In this document: piece by piece, positions 27,063-35,741 of the stretch
Layout: the number at the start of each line of letters is the position of its first letter
Numbering within the stretch: position 1 is the stretch's first letter
Assembly (NCBI RefSeq): GCF_009834565.1
Contig: NZ_CP019428.1
Span: 6,757,901-6,821,900 of the forward strand
Reading direction: 5' to 3'
Source: Pseudomonas sp. R76
GTDB lineage: Bacteria > Pseudomonadota > Gammaproteobacteria > Pseudomonadales > Pseudomonadaceae
DNA length: 64,000 bases
Program-made: the position numbers and the translations under genes
The notes under the pieces: generated by a model
Told to the model about the DNA's origin: nothing
Databases searched by the model: none
What the model saw: only the letters and a program-made list of their open reading frames with translations

Positions 27063-27653
27063 TCACCCCACCTCTCGACCGATTGCAAGAGCCATCCAAG
27101 ATGGCAGGAGCGACCGCACCGAGCTCAACGCCTGCCAGTCGATGGGAGTCAGCTGTTTACGCAGCCTTTCCATCACCTCACCTATACGCCGCTCTCCCAA
27201 CCAAGCCAAGGCTCGAATTACAGCACCGGCAGTCGTGGAGCCAAGCGCTAGCATCCAGCGAGGGGCGTGTCTTATCTCCGCCGTTGCATCTCCCACTTTA
27301 AGCGCCCGAGTACGCCCATTGCTGAGAAAAACGTTCCCATCTAGGGCTTGCGCCGACAGACCCAGCATCTTTGCAGAGCGCGCCCCATCAAGGACGATCT
27401 CTTCCTGATTCTTCGAAGCCAGGGCGCTAACAACCTTATCCATCGAAGGCGTTGCTTGCTTACCCAGGTCTGTAATGGCGGCTAGGTAAAGCCCACGAGC
27501 CGCGCGAATAAGCTGCCCAGCCTTTGCTAATCTTGAAAGCGCCTGATCTACAGCAGCCCGGCTCCCCAAGTGTAGAAACTCTTTGGGACTCAGTAAGCCA
27601 CCCTCAGGCAGACGCCTGCTGTGGTCTAGGATCGATTCAGGAAGGGTCTTCAT
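27063..27653 (-). CDS. AbiEi-like antitoxin (DUF6088 type) without toxin partner
   Basis: A 196-residue protein with an N-terminal winged helix (GGLLSPKEFLHLGSRAAVDQALSRLAKAGQLIRAARGLYL), typical of AbiEi/DUF6088 type IV antitoxin regulators, followed by the usual C-terminal half (VFLSNGRTRALKVGDATAEIRHAP). Such genes normally precede an AbiEii nucleotidyltransferase toxin. Here the downstream DNA (26814-27062) has no such gene, so it is an orphan. It may act as a repressor or anti-addiction factor, or be a leftover. Confidence 0.8.
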   Translation of the reverse strand: MKTLPESILDHSRRLPEGGLLSPKEFLHLGSRAAVDQALSRLAKAGQLIRAARGLYLAAITDLGKQATPSMDKVVSALASKNQEEIVLDGARSAKMLGLSAQALDGNVFLSNGRTRALKVGDATAEIRHAPRWMLALGSTTAGAVIRALAWLGERRIGEVMERLRKQLTPIDWQALSSVRSLLPSWMALAIGREVG

Positions 27654-28072
27654 AGGCTTAGGCTGCTCTTACCACTTTAATGTCAGAAGTATGAGTCTAC
27701 ATCTGACATCGGTCAAATAATGATCATGCTTAGCCGCGAGTAGTCTCCAGGCCATTGGGACCCACTTGCGTCTGTGTATTGGCGCTTACCCTGTTTGACC
27801 CAAAAGCTGACGTGACTTTTGTAAAGATTGCGGTCTCAGGCCGTGCGCCAATTTGCACGCGAGGCAGCCCATTGCCGCCAAGTAAGGCAATTTGGCAATA
27901 GGCCTCAATGACATGCCGGGAGATGCAAGCCTGCCTCTTTAGTGAATCGGCTGCTCGGCTGAGCAAGGTGATTATCCAAATCAACCCGTAACAGATAGCA
28001 CTTGCCGTCGTTTTGTCGCTATTATGCCTACCAATAGTCATAATGCCCTCAAATTGACAGCGAGTATCTTGC
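27654..28072. other. Intergenic region between divergent genes
   Basis: About 420 bases. A minus-strand frame at 27730-28074 has no recognisable domain, and its first ATG sits within the start of the divergent regulator gene, so I do not call it. The region should hold the promoters of the AbiEi-like gene and the RHH/HTH regulator gene. No clear repeat or terminator was seen. Confidence 0.4.
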
Positions 28073-28975
28073 ATGGCCAGATTAAGCGTTCGCGACTTTC
28101 CTGATAACTTGCACCAACTGCTGCTACAGGCAGCTGCCAGGCATGAACGTTCACTAGAAGGGGAAACCCGGTTTGGACTGGCGCGTTATCTTGAATCCCT
28201 CGAAGCGCCTCAGCCTGAGACAGCGTCGTTGTGTGAATCTTGGCAGCGCTCTACCGGCCAGCGTTTGCAAAAGCTCTTTACGCGCTTGCGCGAAGACGAC
28301 GTTTTTTCCTGGGGCGAGCGCAGCGACTTGCCTCACCTAGCCTTGGCTTTAGGGGAAACGTCGCCGGCAACTCTGATGAACTGCATCGACGGTCGTGAAG
28401 CGCTGCCCTTTGATCTGGCCAAGCGTATTGCTGACCGCTACAGTTGCAGTCTGGAGTGGCTAATCAACGGCTCAAGCTCCATGTTTCCATATCCAGAAGT
28501 TGGCGGGGACTATCACGAGTTTTTCGAGCCAGCAGTCAGCGGCAGTGGTGTCAGTATCAAGCTGGTCCGGCTCTGCACCGTTGAGGATTCCGACGGCAAT
28601 CCAGGCCCACATGACGGTACCTTGCTGATGTTCAGATGCAAGGACGACAAACCAAACATTGCCTCGGGGTATAGCGGTCGCTTTTATTTAAATGATCGTA
28701 TGGGTGGTGGCGGCCATGGCAGCCTGGCAAATTTTGCCAATTTTCTAAACGAGAATAGAAGCTTGCAATTCAGCGAATACAATTGCACGGCGCCGATTGA
28801 TAATTCGATGATGTGGGACCATCACCCCAACTACTATCTTGGTTTCAAGCATTGCAGTAAGGCCTCCTGGCTCTACCCTCTGCTTGCTGGTAGGTCACCT
28901 TCCAGCATTGATTGGTCGCAGCAGCACGGCTACATGAGCCCAAAGCCGAAGATTAGCTACTTTCATGATCTGTAG
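28073..28975 (+). CDS. FitA-like ribbon-helix-helix protein with a second HTH-like segment
   Basis: A 300-residue protein. Residues 1-40 match the ribbon-helix-helix fold of FitA/VapB-type antitoxins (LSVRDFPDNLHQLLLQAAARHERSLEGE, then ARYLE). Residues ~85-130 look like a lambda-repressor-type helix-turn-helix (ALALGETSPATLMNCIDGREALP, then LAKRIADRYSCSLEWLING). The last ~160 residues are unassigned, aromatic-rich and probably form a sensing or effector domain. No VapC-like toxin follows. Two DNA-binding modules in one chain suggest a regulator rather than a classical antitoxin. Confidence 0.65.
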   Translation: MARLSVRDFPDNLHQLLLQAAARHERSLEGETRFGLARYLESLEAPQPETASLCESWQRSTGQRLQKLFTRLREDDVFSWGERSDLPHLALALGETSPATLMNCIDGREALPFDLAKRIADRYSCSLEWLINGSSSMFPYPEVGGDYHEFFEPAVSGSGVSIKLVRLCTVEDSDGNPGPHDGTLLMFRCKDDKPNIASGYSGRFYLNDRMGGGGHGSLANFANFLNENRSLQFSEYNCTAPIDNSMMWDHHPNYYLGFKHCSKASWLYPLLAGRSPSSIDWSQQHGYMSPKPKISYFHDL

Positions 28976-28978
28976 TGA

Positions 28979-29464
28979 CTAAATCTGCGTATTGATCCCA
29001 CTGAATGGCTCGGGCGATTTTGGCGGATGCGTGACATCCAGCGCAGTGCGGCAATAACCAACGTCTTGCCACGCACCATGCTTGAATCCCACCTCTGGAT
29101 GCGTGCCGATGTGAGAGAGGCCAAGTGCTTTGTGCAGTCCCACGCTTCCTTTGTTCGGCAACACGATCCGGCATGAGCTGTGTGAAAACCTTGCGTCCTC
29201 ATATCGCCAGCACCACGTCATACCACGCCCGCCCGACTTCGCTACGATGCGCTTCTGCGTGTGCAGAGCCAACGACCTGGTCGTCTCGCACAGCAACCAA
29301 GTACGGGTAATTCGGCAGCGTCGCCTCCATCCGCTTGACCATCTCTTCGACTGAAGGCGGCTCAAGCTCAAACGAAATCACAGTATTCCCATCCAGCGGT
29401 GCATGGACTGCCGGATGGCTACTGCATCCAAACCTTGCGCAATCCTTACGATGATGTTGCTCAT
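28979..29464 (-). pseudogene. GNAT acetyltransferase (phosphinothricin acetyltransferase-like), frameshifted
   Basis: Three frames together spell a GNAT enzyme of the Pat type. The start is MSNIIVRIAQGLDAVAIRQ at 29464. In another frame follow NTVISFELEPPSVEEMVKRM and YPYLVAVRDDQVVGSAHAEAHR, and in a third come SVGLHKALGLSHIGTHPEVGFKHGAWQDV near the end. The central acetyl-CoA loop region has been lost. At least two frame changes and a deletion make it inactive. Confidence 0.75.
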
Positions 29465-29609
29465 CGCCCATAGCCGTGGCCGAAGAAGTGCAGGAGCACC
29501 TAAAGCGGCAAAAAGTGCAGATCGGCATGTCAGCTCAACAGAGCTAAACTGAAGATTGCCGAGAATGAGTACCCAACTACTCCTGCGCAATGACTTTGAG
29601 GGCCTCACT

Positions 29610-29897
29610 ATGACCATGCCGAATGAACGCACACAGGCAGTCATCCAGACGGGGAAATTTCTGCTTGAGCTATCCCAAGATTCATCTTTGCCCGAACGGA
29701 TACGCCGTGACGCCAAATTTCTTCTGCGTCACTATCCAAGTCCGTTTCAAATTCTGTTGGCGGGCCGGATCGAAGAAGCGTCAGATCCTGAAGTGTCCCC
29801 GATGGGTCCGGTTTTCAGCTCATCCACCGAAAGCAGCTATCACTCCCCGCTCGTTTGTGCTGCAGACGCGACCTCCCCAAATGAACGACTGGGATAG
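29610..29897 (+). CDS. BPSL0761-family small protein
   Basis: A 95-residue protein from ATG 29610. Its first ~60 residues follow the BPSL0761 family pattern: TMPNERTQAVIQTGKFLLEL, SLPERIRRDAKFLLRHYPS, LLAGRIEE. Members are small helical proteins of unknown role, often found on mobile DNA. The C-terminal ~35 residues are divergent and Ser/Pro-rich. The 3' end overlaps the start of the Sir2 gene by 17 bases, so the two are probably translated together. Confidence 0.7.
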   Translation: MTMPNERTQAVIQTGKFLLELSQDSSLPERIRRDAKFLLRHYPSPFQILLAGRIEEASDPEVSPMGPVFSSSTESSYHSPLVCAADATSPNERLG

Positions 29898-30642
29898 AGC
29901 TAGCGGAGCCTTGGGCTCCGCTCGAGAGGTCGTGTTTTTCACCGGAGCCGGCGTCTCTGCTGCAAGTGGGATTCCAACATTTCGCGACAAGCTCACAGGC
30001 TTTTGGGAGAAACTCGACCCTGAAAAGCTGGAAACGGCACGGGCTTTTCGAGAGAACCCTCAACTGGTTTGGGGTTGGTACCTGTGGCGGCGCTCCCAAG
30101 CTGGCCAAGCCCAACCAAACGCCGCTCATCTTTCGATTAGCCACCTGGCGAGCACCGGCATACAGGTTTCAGTTATCACTCAGAATATCGATGACCTGCA
30201 CGAGCGCGCGGGATCTCAGAACGTCGTGCATTTGCATGGCAGTTTGATCAACCCGATCTGCTTTGCCTGCAAGCGTACGGCGGTACTCACGAATGATCAA
30301 TTTCAGGTTTCTGCAGAGGGACAATGGGTAGAGCCGCCGCGGTGTACCCGGTGCAATGGGAAACTCCGACCTGGAGTTGTGTGGTTTGGAGAGGATCTGC
30401 CTCCCGGAGCTTGGAAAGCAGCATTGGCTGACGTCAAAAATTGCGACGTTCTGATCTCCGTCGGGACTTCAGGAGCCGTCAGGCCTGCGGCGGATATTCC
30501 TGAAATCGCGTCGACATCTGGTGCGACGGTCATCCACGTAAACACTGCGGACGTCTGCCTAGGGGCTCCAAACGAGCTGATGCTCATAGGCTCCGCCGAG
30601 GAAGTGTTGCCTGCGCTGCTGCAGACCAGGCACTCTTCATAG
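29881..30642 (+). CDS. Sir2-family NAD-dependent deacylase (CobB-like)
   Basis: A 253-residue sirtuin that removes acyl groups from lysines using NAD. It shows the NAD-binding GAGVSAASGIPTFRD, TQNIDDLHERAG, catalytic His in LHGSL, four zinc cysteines as CFACK and CTRCN, and the late GTSGAV and HVN motifs. ATG 29881 is chosen since it falls just before the conserved core; a longer frame from 29623 only overlaps the upstream gene in another frame. It ends 44 bases from the convergent tnsC. Size and motifs fit a plain deacylase rather than the NAD-depleting defence Sir2 domains, but its place on the element makes a defence link possible. Confidence 0.88.
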   Translation: MNDWDRASGALGSAREVVFFTGAGVSAASGIPTFRDKLTGFWEKLDPEKLETARAFRENPQLVWGWYLWRRSQAGQAQPNAAHLSISHLASTGIQVSVITQNIDDLHERAGSQNVVHLHGSLINPICFACKRTAVLTNDQFQVSAEGQWVEPPRCTRCNGKLRPGVVWFGEDLPPGAWKAALADVKNCDVLISVGTSGAVRPAADIPEIASTSGATVIHVNTADVCLGAPNELMLIGSAEEVLPALLQTRHSS

Positions 30643-30686
30643 GACTGAAAATGTCTTGGGTGGACACGCGACCGTTTTCGTAGCGC

Positions 30687-32039
30687 TTACTTTGCTGGCC
30701 CTCTTGGCTTAGGCAAACCTTTGGACTCTGAGAGCAGTCGGCTGTACGCATCCTCTAACCCTTCCCGAGTTTGCGCGGGCAATGCTGGTTTCTTCTCTCG
30801 CTTAGGCTTCGAAGGGAGATTGGACGGTGAACCCGGTGGGTGGAGCTGCTCGAAAGTCTTACGCTCCTCGGCTGTAAGGGATGAAACAAAAACCTTCTCG
30901 CTCACACGTAAAGCACGATCGTCCTTGGCAAAGCTCAAGACGTTTGATGGCATCGGCACCGGGAACGGGCAACGAAGGTCAGGCCTGCCCCTGGTTTTGT
31001 TCTTATGAACGCTGAGGCGAATTAGCTCTTCAACGTCGTCCCTACTGCTGGAGTAAGCGGCTGAAAGGTATGCTTTGTTGACGTCCTCCAAAGTAATCGT
31101 ATGGCGACGGGCCGCACGGGCTTCAAGATACGCCACCTTGATCAGTTGAACCGCCAGGCGCTTTATACCGAACGTCCAGCGATACAGCTCATGTACCAAG
31201 GCACTCGGATCTGCAGATATGCGCCGCCCGCTTACCCGTATGCATTCTAGAACGTAATCCTTCCAGGCCTTCGAGTCAGGATGGTCCGGTAGCATGATAC
31301 GGGGTTCAGAGAGAAGCCGTTGCTTGTCCTCACTGTTCCTTGTCAGCAATTTGTGGCCCAGGCTGTAGTTGGCCACATAGATCATAGGAACCCCAAGCCC
31401 GGCCATGGTGAGCAATATGTCCGTCACCCGGGCTACGCCTTGCCCAGTGCTCTGATGCTGCATTTCTTCGAGCACCATCAGTGATACACCATCACGATTG
31501 ACCCTACGCCGGCATTCGGTCAGAAGCTTGGACGTGTTCGCTCTCACCCCTGTTGCGTCGCCGCCAAGGAAGTCTCCCAACAGTTGCCTGCCGCCAGCCT
31601 TACCCCTGGCGCTGGCGTACCAGTACGAGATTAATATATGAGGTTCGTGGTAATGAGCGGATGCATAAGGTGCAGGTCCAGGCATCACCTTCATCAGCGC
31701 ACTGATAGTTTGGCTCTTCCCAACCCCTGCAAGGCCGGTGAGGCAGATAGGAAACGCCTCGTTCTCAGGGGGGTGATATAGCCGCCGCTGATATTGCCGG
31801 TCCGTGGAGAAACTCTCAGCCGAAAAGCTGCGCGCACGATCAACGCTATCTTTGATGAAGTCCAAAGAAAACTGGTTGGGAAGGAAAATCGTCTTCAGTA
31901 CCTCTGACAAACGCTCAGCGGCCAATGCAGGGCTCAATTCCTCAAGCCCGGCTACCGGATCAGGTTGCACTGTAATCAAACTCCGGATATCAGCCAGCGT
32001 GTCTAGCCCGTCAAAGCGCGCAGAAAAGATGTTAGTCAT
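30687..32039 (-). CDS. tnsC: Tn7-like transposition ATPase TnsC
   Basis: A 450-residue AAA+ ATPase that links target selection (TnsD/TniQ) to the TnsAB transposase. It has Walker A GLAGVGKSQT (residues ~103-112), Walker B SLMVLEEMQH and a sensor-like IYVANYSLGHK. A basic, Pro/Lys-rich C-terminal tail (last ~60 residues) may contact the transposase. Its start overlaps tnsB by 8 bases, giving the order tnsA-tnsB-tnsC on the minus strand. The gene is intact. Confidence 0.92.
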   Translation of the reverse strand: MTNIFSARFDGLDTLADIRSLITVQPDPVAGLEELSPALAAERLSEVLKTIFLPNQFSLDFIKDSVDRARSFSAESFSTDRQYQRRLYHPPENEAFPICLTGLAGVGKSQTISALMKVMPGPAPYASAHYHEPHILISYWYASARGKAGGRQLLGDFLGGDATGVRANTSKLLTECRRRVNRDGVSLMVLEEMQHQSTGQGVARVTDILLTMAGLGVPMIYVANYSLGHKLLTRNSEDKQRLLSEPRIMLPDHPDSKAWKDYVLECIRVSGRRISADPSALVHELYRWTFGIKRLAVQLIKVAYLEARAARRHTITLEDVNKAYLSAAYSSSRDDVEELIRLSVHKNKTRGRPDLRCPFPVPMPSNVLSFAKDDRALRVSEKVFVSSLTAEERKTFEQLHPPGSPSNLPSKPKREKKPALPAQTREGLEDAYSRLLSESKGLPKPRGPAK

Positions 32040-34065
32040 TGCCTTTCCCCATCAACCGCTTCTGGTCGGCGGCATCACGCTCAGCCGCTCCGCCCTTGGC
32101 AGGGCGCCCAGGCTTGCGGGTACCACTGTCCCAGGCCTTGCCAGTGGCGTGAAGAAATTGGGCATTGCGATCCTGAAGGATTGCGGGCTGCTCTTCACGA
32201 AGCTGCGCATTGCCGCGCAGCCGACTCTCATTGAGCGCCTGAAGATCCGACAGAGAAATGTCGACGCTGCTGGGGTGAACGCTCGCTGGCTTTACAAAGT
32301 CCAGCTCGTACAAAACGCCTTCTAATTCGATCCAGATATGTCTGACACACATCGTCATGACATAAGCGGTTACCGGTATCTGGCCATTGAACGCAATCCG
32401 GTCAAAAACTTCGGTTTCAATCAACTTCGATGAATTGTACTTACGACCGTAAAAATAAACGCCACTCCTTTTGATGTGCGCCGGACGAGGAGTCAGAAAT
32501 TCTCTCACTGCGTAGTCAAAACTCACCTCCGTGCCGGAATCGTAACCAAGATCACTATAGAACTTGTAAATGTTATGTGGGGTGGGACTGAAGCCCACCT
32601 CCAACATCTCAGGCGTCATCTTCCCTTCAGTACCTGAAGCATGGTTATCGTAAATAGCTTGCAGAATATGCCGCTTGCATATCTCTACAAAGTTGAGAGA
32701 GCTATGAAAGTGTGTTGGCTGATCATTGTCAGATTTGGTCCTAGGATGCGACGATTCAACCGTTGCTTTCGACTGACCCGAGTGAGTAGGAGTCAGTTCA
32801 AGTCTGGATAACCAACTCATCATTTCGCCACGGGCCACTGCTTCTGAACGAATCGGTACGCCCATGGTAGAGCCTGGTCCACGGTCAAAGACGATGTTTT
32901 GCGGCAGACCGTAAGTGGGCCAGTCTTCTTTTCTGATCGTCAGGCCAAACAACGACGCAAATTTGACCTTGCAAATGGCCATCGAGAACAGGGCCATGCG
33001 GTAAGCTTCCATGTTTTCTTTGTTTTCGGAGAAACCTAAGGCGACTACAGCACCAGACTGGCCACACACCCCTCGAACTATACAGGCCGAATCCATAGCG
33101 GATCCTTCGAGCAAGCCAGCTATCTTGCCTTTGGGGTTATAGCCGTCAAATTCAACAAGTTGGCTTACATTGACCAAGTCATGGGAAAAGCTCCCAACAA
33201 ACCCGGACTTAGCTCGAGCCCCACTGGTACCTCTACGTGCTTTCCTATACGCCTTCGTACTTATCGCCTGACCAATGTAGTAATCGTACTGTCCTTTTGT
33301 GGGGAAAGGCTTACCTTCGGGATGATAGAACTTCTTATTTCCTGTCGATGTTGTAAAAGGAACACAACCGAATTCACCGACCAGCACTGCACCAAAGATT
33401 TCAGCGTCAGATTTAGTTTTATCGTTGTATTTGATGAACCCGTCCAGGATAGAAGCCTGCATTTCGGCCGTAGCAGGGGATCGGGATTTGCGTCCTGACT
33501 TTGGCGGCCTTCCCAACATTTGCCCGTCTGCGGTCTGTTCCCTTTTGCCTCTACCGCAGCGGTCGAACTTGGGCATAAGCGCCCACTTCGAGCGGCCGAA
33601 CACTAGATAGCTAAAAAACCAAAACCTCAACCGGGCTGCATTCTGAGAAGGTGACTGATTGGCAGCATGAGCGTTGATGATCGATTCGGGATTGTCGTTC
33701 GAGAGCATCTCTTCAGCATGACCTACCAACTCCGCTATGGCGAGGTAACGCTTGTTAACCATTTCATCGTAGCTTTTCGTTGCCCTTACCCGATCTTTTT
33801 CCAATTGATCCACTGAAATGCCCCGGATGGCCATTAACCAAGGAGGTGTGGCGTCACTACCGCATTCCACAAGATCACCATTGGTCAGGGCTAGATCAAA
33901 TTCAGGCCGGGAAAGCGTTAGCAAACTCGCAGTGGTGCCCTCTTCATCAAAAAATACAAGGCGTGCCCTGTTTGCCCTGCCGTCACCTGCAAGGAAATAG
34001 TATTCGACATCCTTCGTCAGCCCTTTGAATCCTTCAGGTGCTCTCAGCTTAGAACCAGTGATCAT
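32032..34065 (-). CDS. tnsB: Tn7-like transposase TnsB
   Basis: A 677-residue DDE transposase that binds the end repeats and joins the 3' ends to the target. The integrase core lies around residues 275-440, with candidate catalytic residues Asp in LVEFDGYN, Asp in IVFDRGPG and Glu in KATVESSHPR. An N-terminal set of DNA-binding domains precedes it. A C-terminal basic tail (KPGRPAKGG) is the probable TnsC contact. It overlaps tnsA by 4 bases and tnsC by 8, a tightly coupled operon. The gene is full length. Confidence 0.93.
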   Translation of the reverse strand: MITGSKLRAPEGFKGLTKDVEYYFLAGDGRANRARLVFFDEEGTTASLLTLSRPEFDLALTNGDLVECGSDATPPWLMAIRGISVDQLEKDRVRATKSYDEMVNKRYLAIAELVGHAEEMLSNDNPESIINAHAANQSPSQNAARLRFWFFSYLVFGRSKWALMPKFDRCGRGKREQTADGQMLGRPPKSGRKSRSPATAEMQASILDGFIKYNDKTKSDAEIFGAVLVGEFGCVPFTTSTGNKKFYHPEGKPFPTKGQYDYYIGQAISTKAYRKARRGTSGARAKSGFVGSFSHDLVNVSQLVEFDGYNPKGKIAGLLEGSAMDSACIVRGVCGQSGAVVALGFSENKENMEAYRMALFSMAICKVKFASLFGLTIRKEDWPTYGLPQNIVFDRGPGSTMGVPIRSEAVARGEMMSWLSRLELTPTHSGQSKATVESSHPRTKSDNDQPTHFHSSLNFVEICKRHILQAIYDNHASGTEGKMTPEMLEVGFSPTPHNIYKFYSDLGYDSGTEVSFDYAVREFLTPRPAHIKRSGVYFYGRKYNSSKLIETEVFDRIAFNGQIPVTAYVMTMCVRHIWIELEGVLYELDFVKPASVHPSSVDISLSDLQALNESRLRGNAQLREEQPAILQDRNAQFLHATGKAWDSGTRKPGRPAKGGAAERDAADQKRLMGKGND

Positions 34066-35024
34066 TCGGACAGCCCGGCAAAAAGTGAGCCATAGACCTG
34101 CAGAACATCCGGCGCATCCGTCACCAATGGATGATCGATAAGGATCGGGTCAAACAAACTGACAGGTAGTTTGCGCTCCCATATGTCTTTGTAGATCTTC
34201 GTCAGAAACAGATCACGCCGCCCCCACCTCTGTCCGTACATCAAGGCAACGGACGCTACTGGTCTCCCTTGAGTGACACAGTCTTCGATGTCGTGTGAGA
34301 AATCCTCGAGAAGATTTGATTCGAGGCTGATCTCGCGATCATGGTAGCCATACAGAAGATCCAAGTTGGCCACTAGGACTGGGTCCAGCAGATCCCTGGA
34401 AACCCTCACAGTCCTGATGCCTGCACTGTGGTAGTAAATCTCTTCCAAGGCGTGCCGTAAGCGAGCTTTCTCGCGGTTTTCTTTCTGTTTCGCCAAGCTC
34501 TTCAAACTTCCCCGAGCGACCTCATCAAAATCCATCGCATTCAACTTTACTGTCCAGTTCACGGCATAGGGGTCCGAGCCTTGCGGCTGGATATAGAGAA
34601 GCAGATCGCCCAAATAGGGGTGGGGAACCCTCTGGCGCTCACCATCATCGTAGGTCACGACAGCTGTAGCGTGTTTGAGACCGATTTCCTCTGCAACCAA
34701 TGATGTTCCCTTCACTGGCAGAAGTTTCAGCCCAGCAGCTAAGGGGTTTCCTTGAAGTGGATGAACTTGTGGAATGGGGCTGAGCATTTTCTGCTCATGC
34801 AACTCGAACACGTCGGGATTATAAAGAGCGAGTTGTGCGAAGATTCTTTCAGGGGTAGAAAGAAGATGCAGTGCTCGTCCAAGCTTCCTGCTATTAAGGC
34901 GGCATATACGAGAGCCCTTGGGCGCTTCACCAGGGACCGCATAAATTCCGGATAAGTAAATATCTCCCCATTTGAAACGGCCTTGTCGGCCTATTATGCG
35001 GAGTAACGATTTTTTTAGATCCAC
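34062..35024 (-). CDS. tnsA: Tn7-like endonuclease TnsA
   Basis: A 320-residue restriction-like endonuclease that cuts the 5' ends, allowing cut-and-paste transposition. Candidate PD-(D/E)XK residues are Glu in STPERIFAQL, Asp in YLGDLLLYI and Lys in NWTVKL. It is longer than Tn7 TnsA (273 residues), with the extra part at the C-terminus (LDPVLVANLDLLYGY onwards), which may form the winged-helix TnsC-binding domain. As first gene of the tns operon it reads away from glmS. Its separate presence (no fusion to TnsB) means a Tn7-type rather than Tn5053-type machine. Confidence 0.88.
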   Translation of the reverse strand: MDLKKSLLRIIGRQGRFKWGDIYLSGIYAVPGEAPKGSRICRLNSRKLGRALHLLSTPERIFAQLALYNPDVFELHEQKMLSPIPQVHPLQGNPLAAGLKLLPVKGTSLVAEEIGLKHATAVVTYDDGERQRVPHPYLGDLLLYIQPQGSDPYAVNWTVKLNAMDFDEVARGSLKSLAKQKENREKARLRHALEEIYYHSAGIRTVRVSRDLLDPVLVANLDLLYGYHDREISLESNLLEDFSHDIEDCVTQGRPVASVALMYGQRWGRRDLFLTKIYKDIWERKLPVSLFDPILIDHPLVTDAPDVLQVYGSLFAGLSE

Positions 35025-35154
35025 TTATGTTATCTACCATCCATTCAATCCTTAGCAGGTGACGCATAACAGTCCACCTACATCGGTTGAATAAGCCATC
35101 CAATAGCGCGGGCACGGCGATAGCTACACCACGCGCAGTATACTTTTCTGGAGA

Positions 35155-35270
35155 CGAGCGGAGCCGTGCAGGGCTTGACGCCCTACGCGAGGGGATAGAC
35201 AATGGATTCGTCAGGAGTCGAAAGCTGACTTATCCTCAAAGGCCCAAGGTCACACTTGGGCCTTTGTCTA
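35155..35270 (+). ncRNA. Possible small transcript ending in a strong terminator
   Basis: In the 717-base gap between tnsA and the TnsD-like gene, a perfect 11-base stem, AAAGGCCCAAG with CTTGGGCCTTT, is followed by GTCTAT (35238-35265). No gene runs into it from the left on the plus strand. A small hairpin, AGGGC-TTGAC-GCCCT, lies upstream at about 35169-35183. This looks like a short structured RNA or a leader, but no known family is recognised and no promoter could be fixed. Confidence 0.3.
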
Positions 35271-35451
35271 TCTGGCTCCTGGGTTTTCTATCCAGATTCC
35301 ATGTTGTGTTTCCTCAAGCTTCAGTAATAGGCACTCAAACTATCTCGTTTGAGATAGCTGCACTTTGATAGCAACCTCGACGTTAATTAGGCAGAATTTG
35401 CATCGGTCGTTTGTAATGCATCTTCAGATTCAGTACTGCCTTTAGTAAACG

Positions 35452-35715
35452 TCAATTAATGATGCATGGTACCGCTGAAAAATGTCGGTTGACAACTGGA
35501 ATAAAACAGCTAAGTTGCGCCTCCGCCGGCGCTTTTTTACTGACTTCCCAGTATTTTCGGTGCTTGTAGCGCCAAAAACCCGCATGCATAGATGACCCGG
35601 TAATTAAAAAAATCTGGTAAATCCCCCCAGTTATGGGACCTACGATTCGTGAATAATCGTCTACCTGTTTAGGCGAAATTGATCCGTAGCACGAGTAGCC
35701 GGCAGCTAAACTCAT
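35452..35715 (-). CDS. Hypothetical small protein, doubtful
   Basis: An 87-residue frame from ATG 35715 with a purine-rich AGAGGAA directly before it, a Gly-rich hydrophobic stretch (IVGPITGGIYQIFLITGSS) and a basic patch (RYKHRKYW). It runs divergently from the TnsD-like gene whose start is at 35742. I do not recognise it. Codon choice is uneven, so it may be chance. Confidence 0.25.
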   Translation of the reverse strand: MSLAAGYSCYGSISPKQVDDYSRIVGPITGGIYQIFLITGSSMHAGFWRYKHRKYWEVSKKAPAEAQLSCFIPVVNRHFSAVPCIIN

Positions 35716-35741
35716 TTCCTCTGTTTCCGCTCGGAGGCCAC

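Noticed and set aside
27730..28074. Minus-strand frame of 114 codons
   Set aside because: No domain is recognised, and its first start codon overlaps the start of the divergent regulator gene; I cannot support it as a gene.
29881..30642. Sir2 as an NAD-depleting defence effector
   Set aside because: The zinc cysteines, catalytic His and size fit a normal deacylase, and there is no extra sensor domain; only its location hints at defence.
35087..35368. Plus-strand frame of 93 codons before tnsD
   Set aside because: It reads straight through the strong terminator hairpin at 35238-35265, so it is unlikely to be translated as such.
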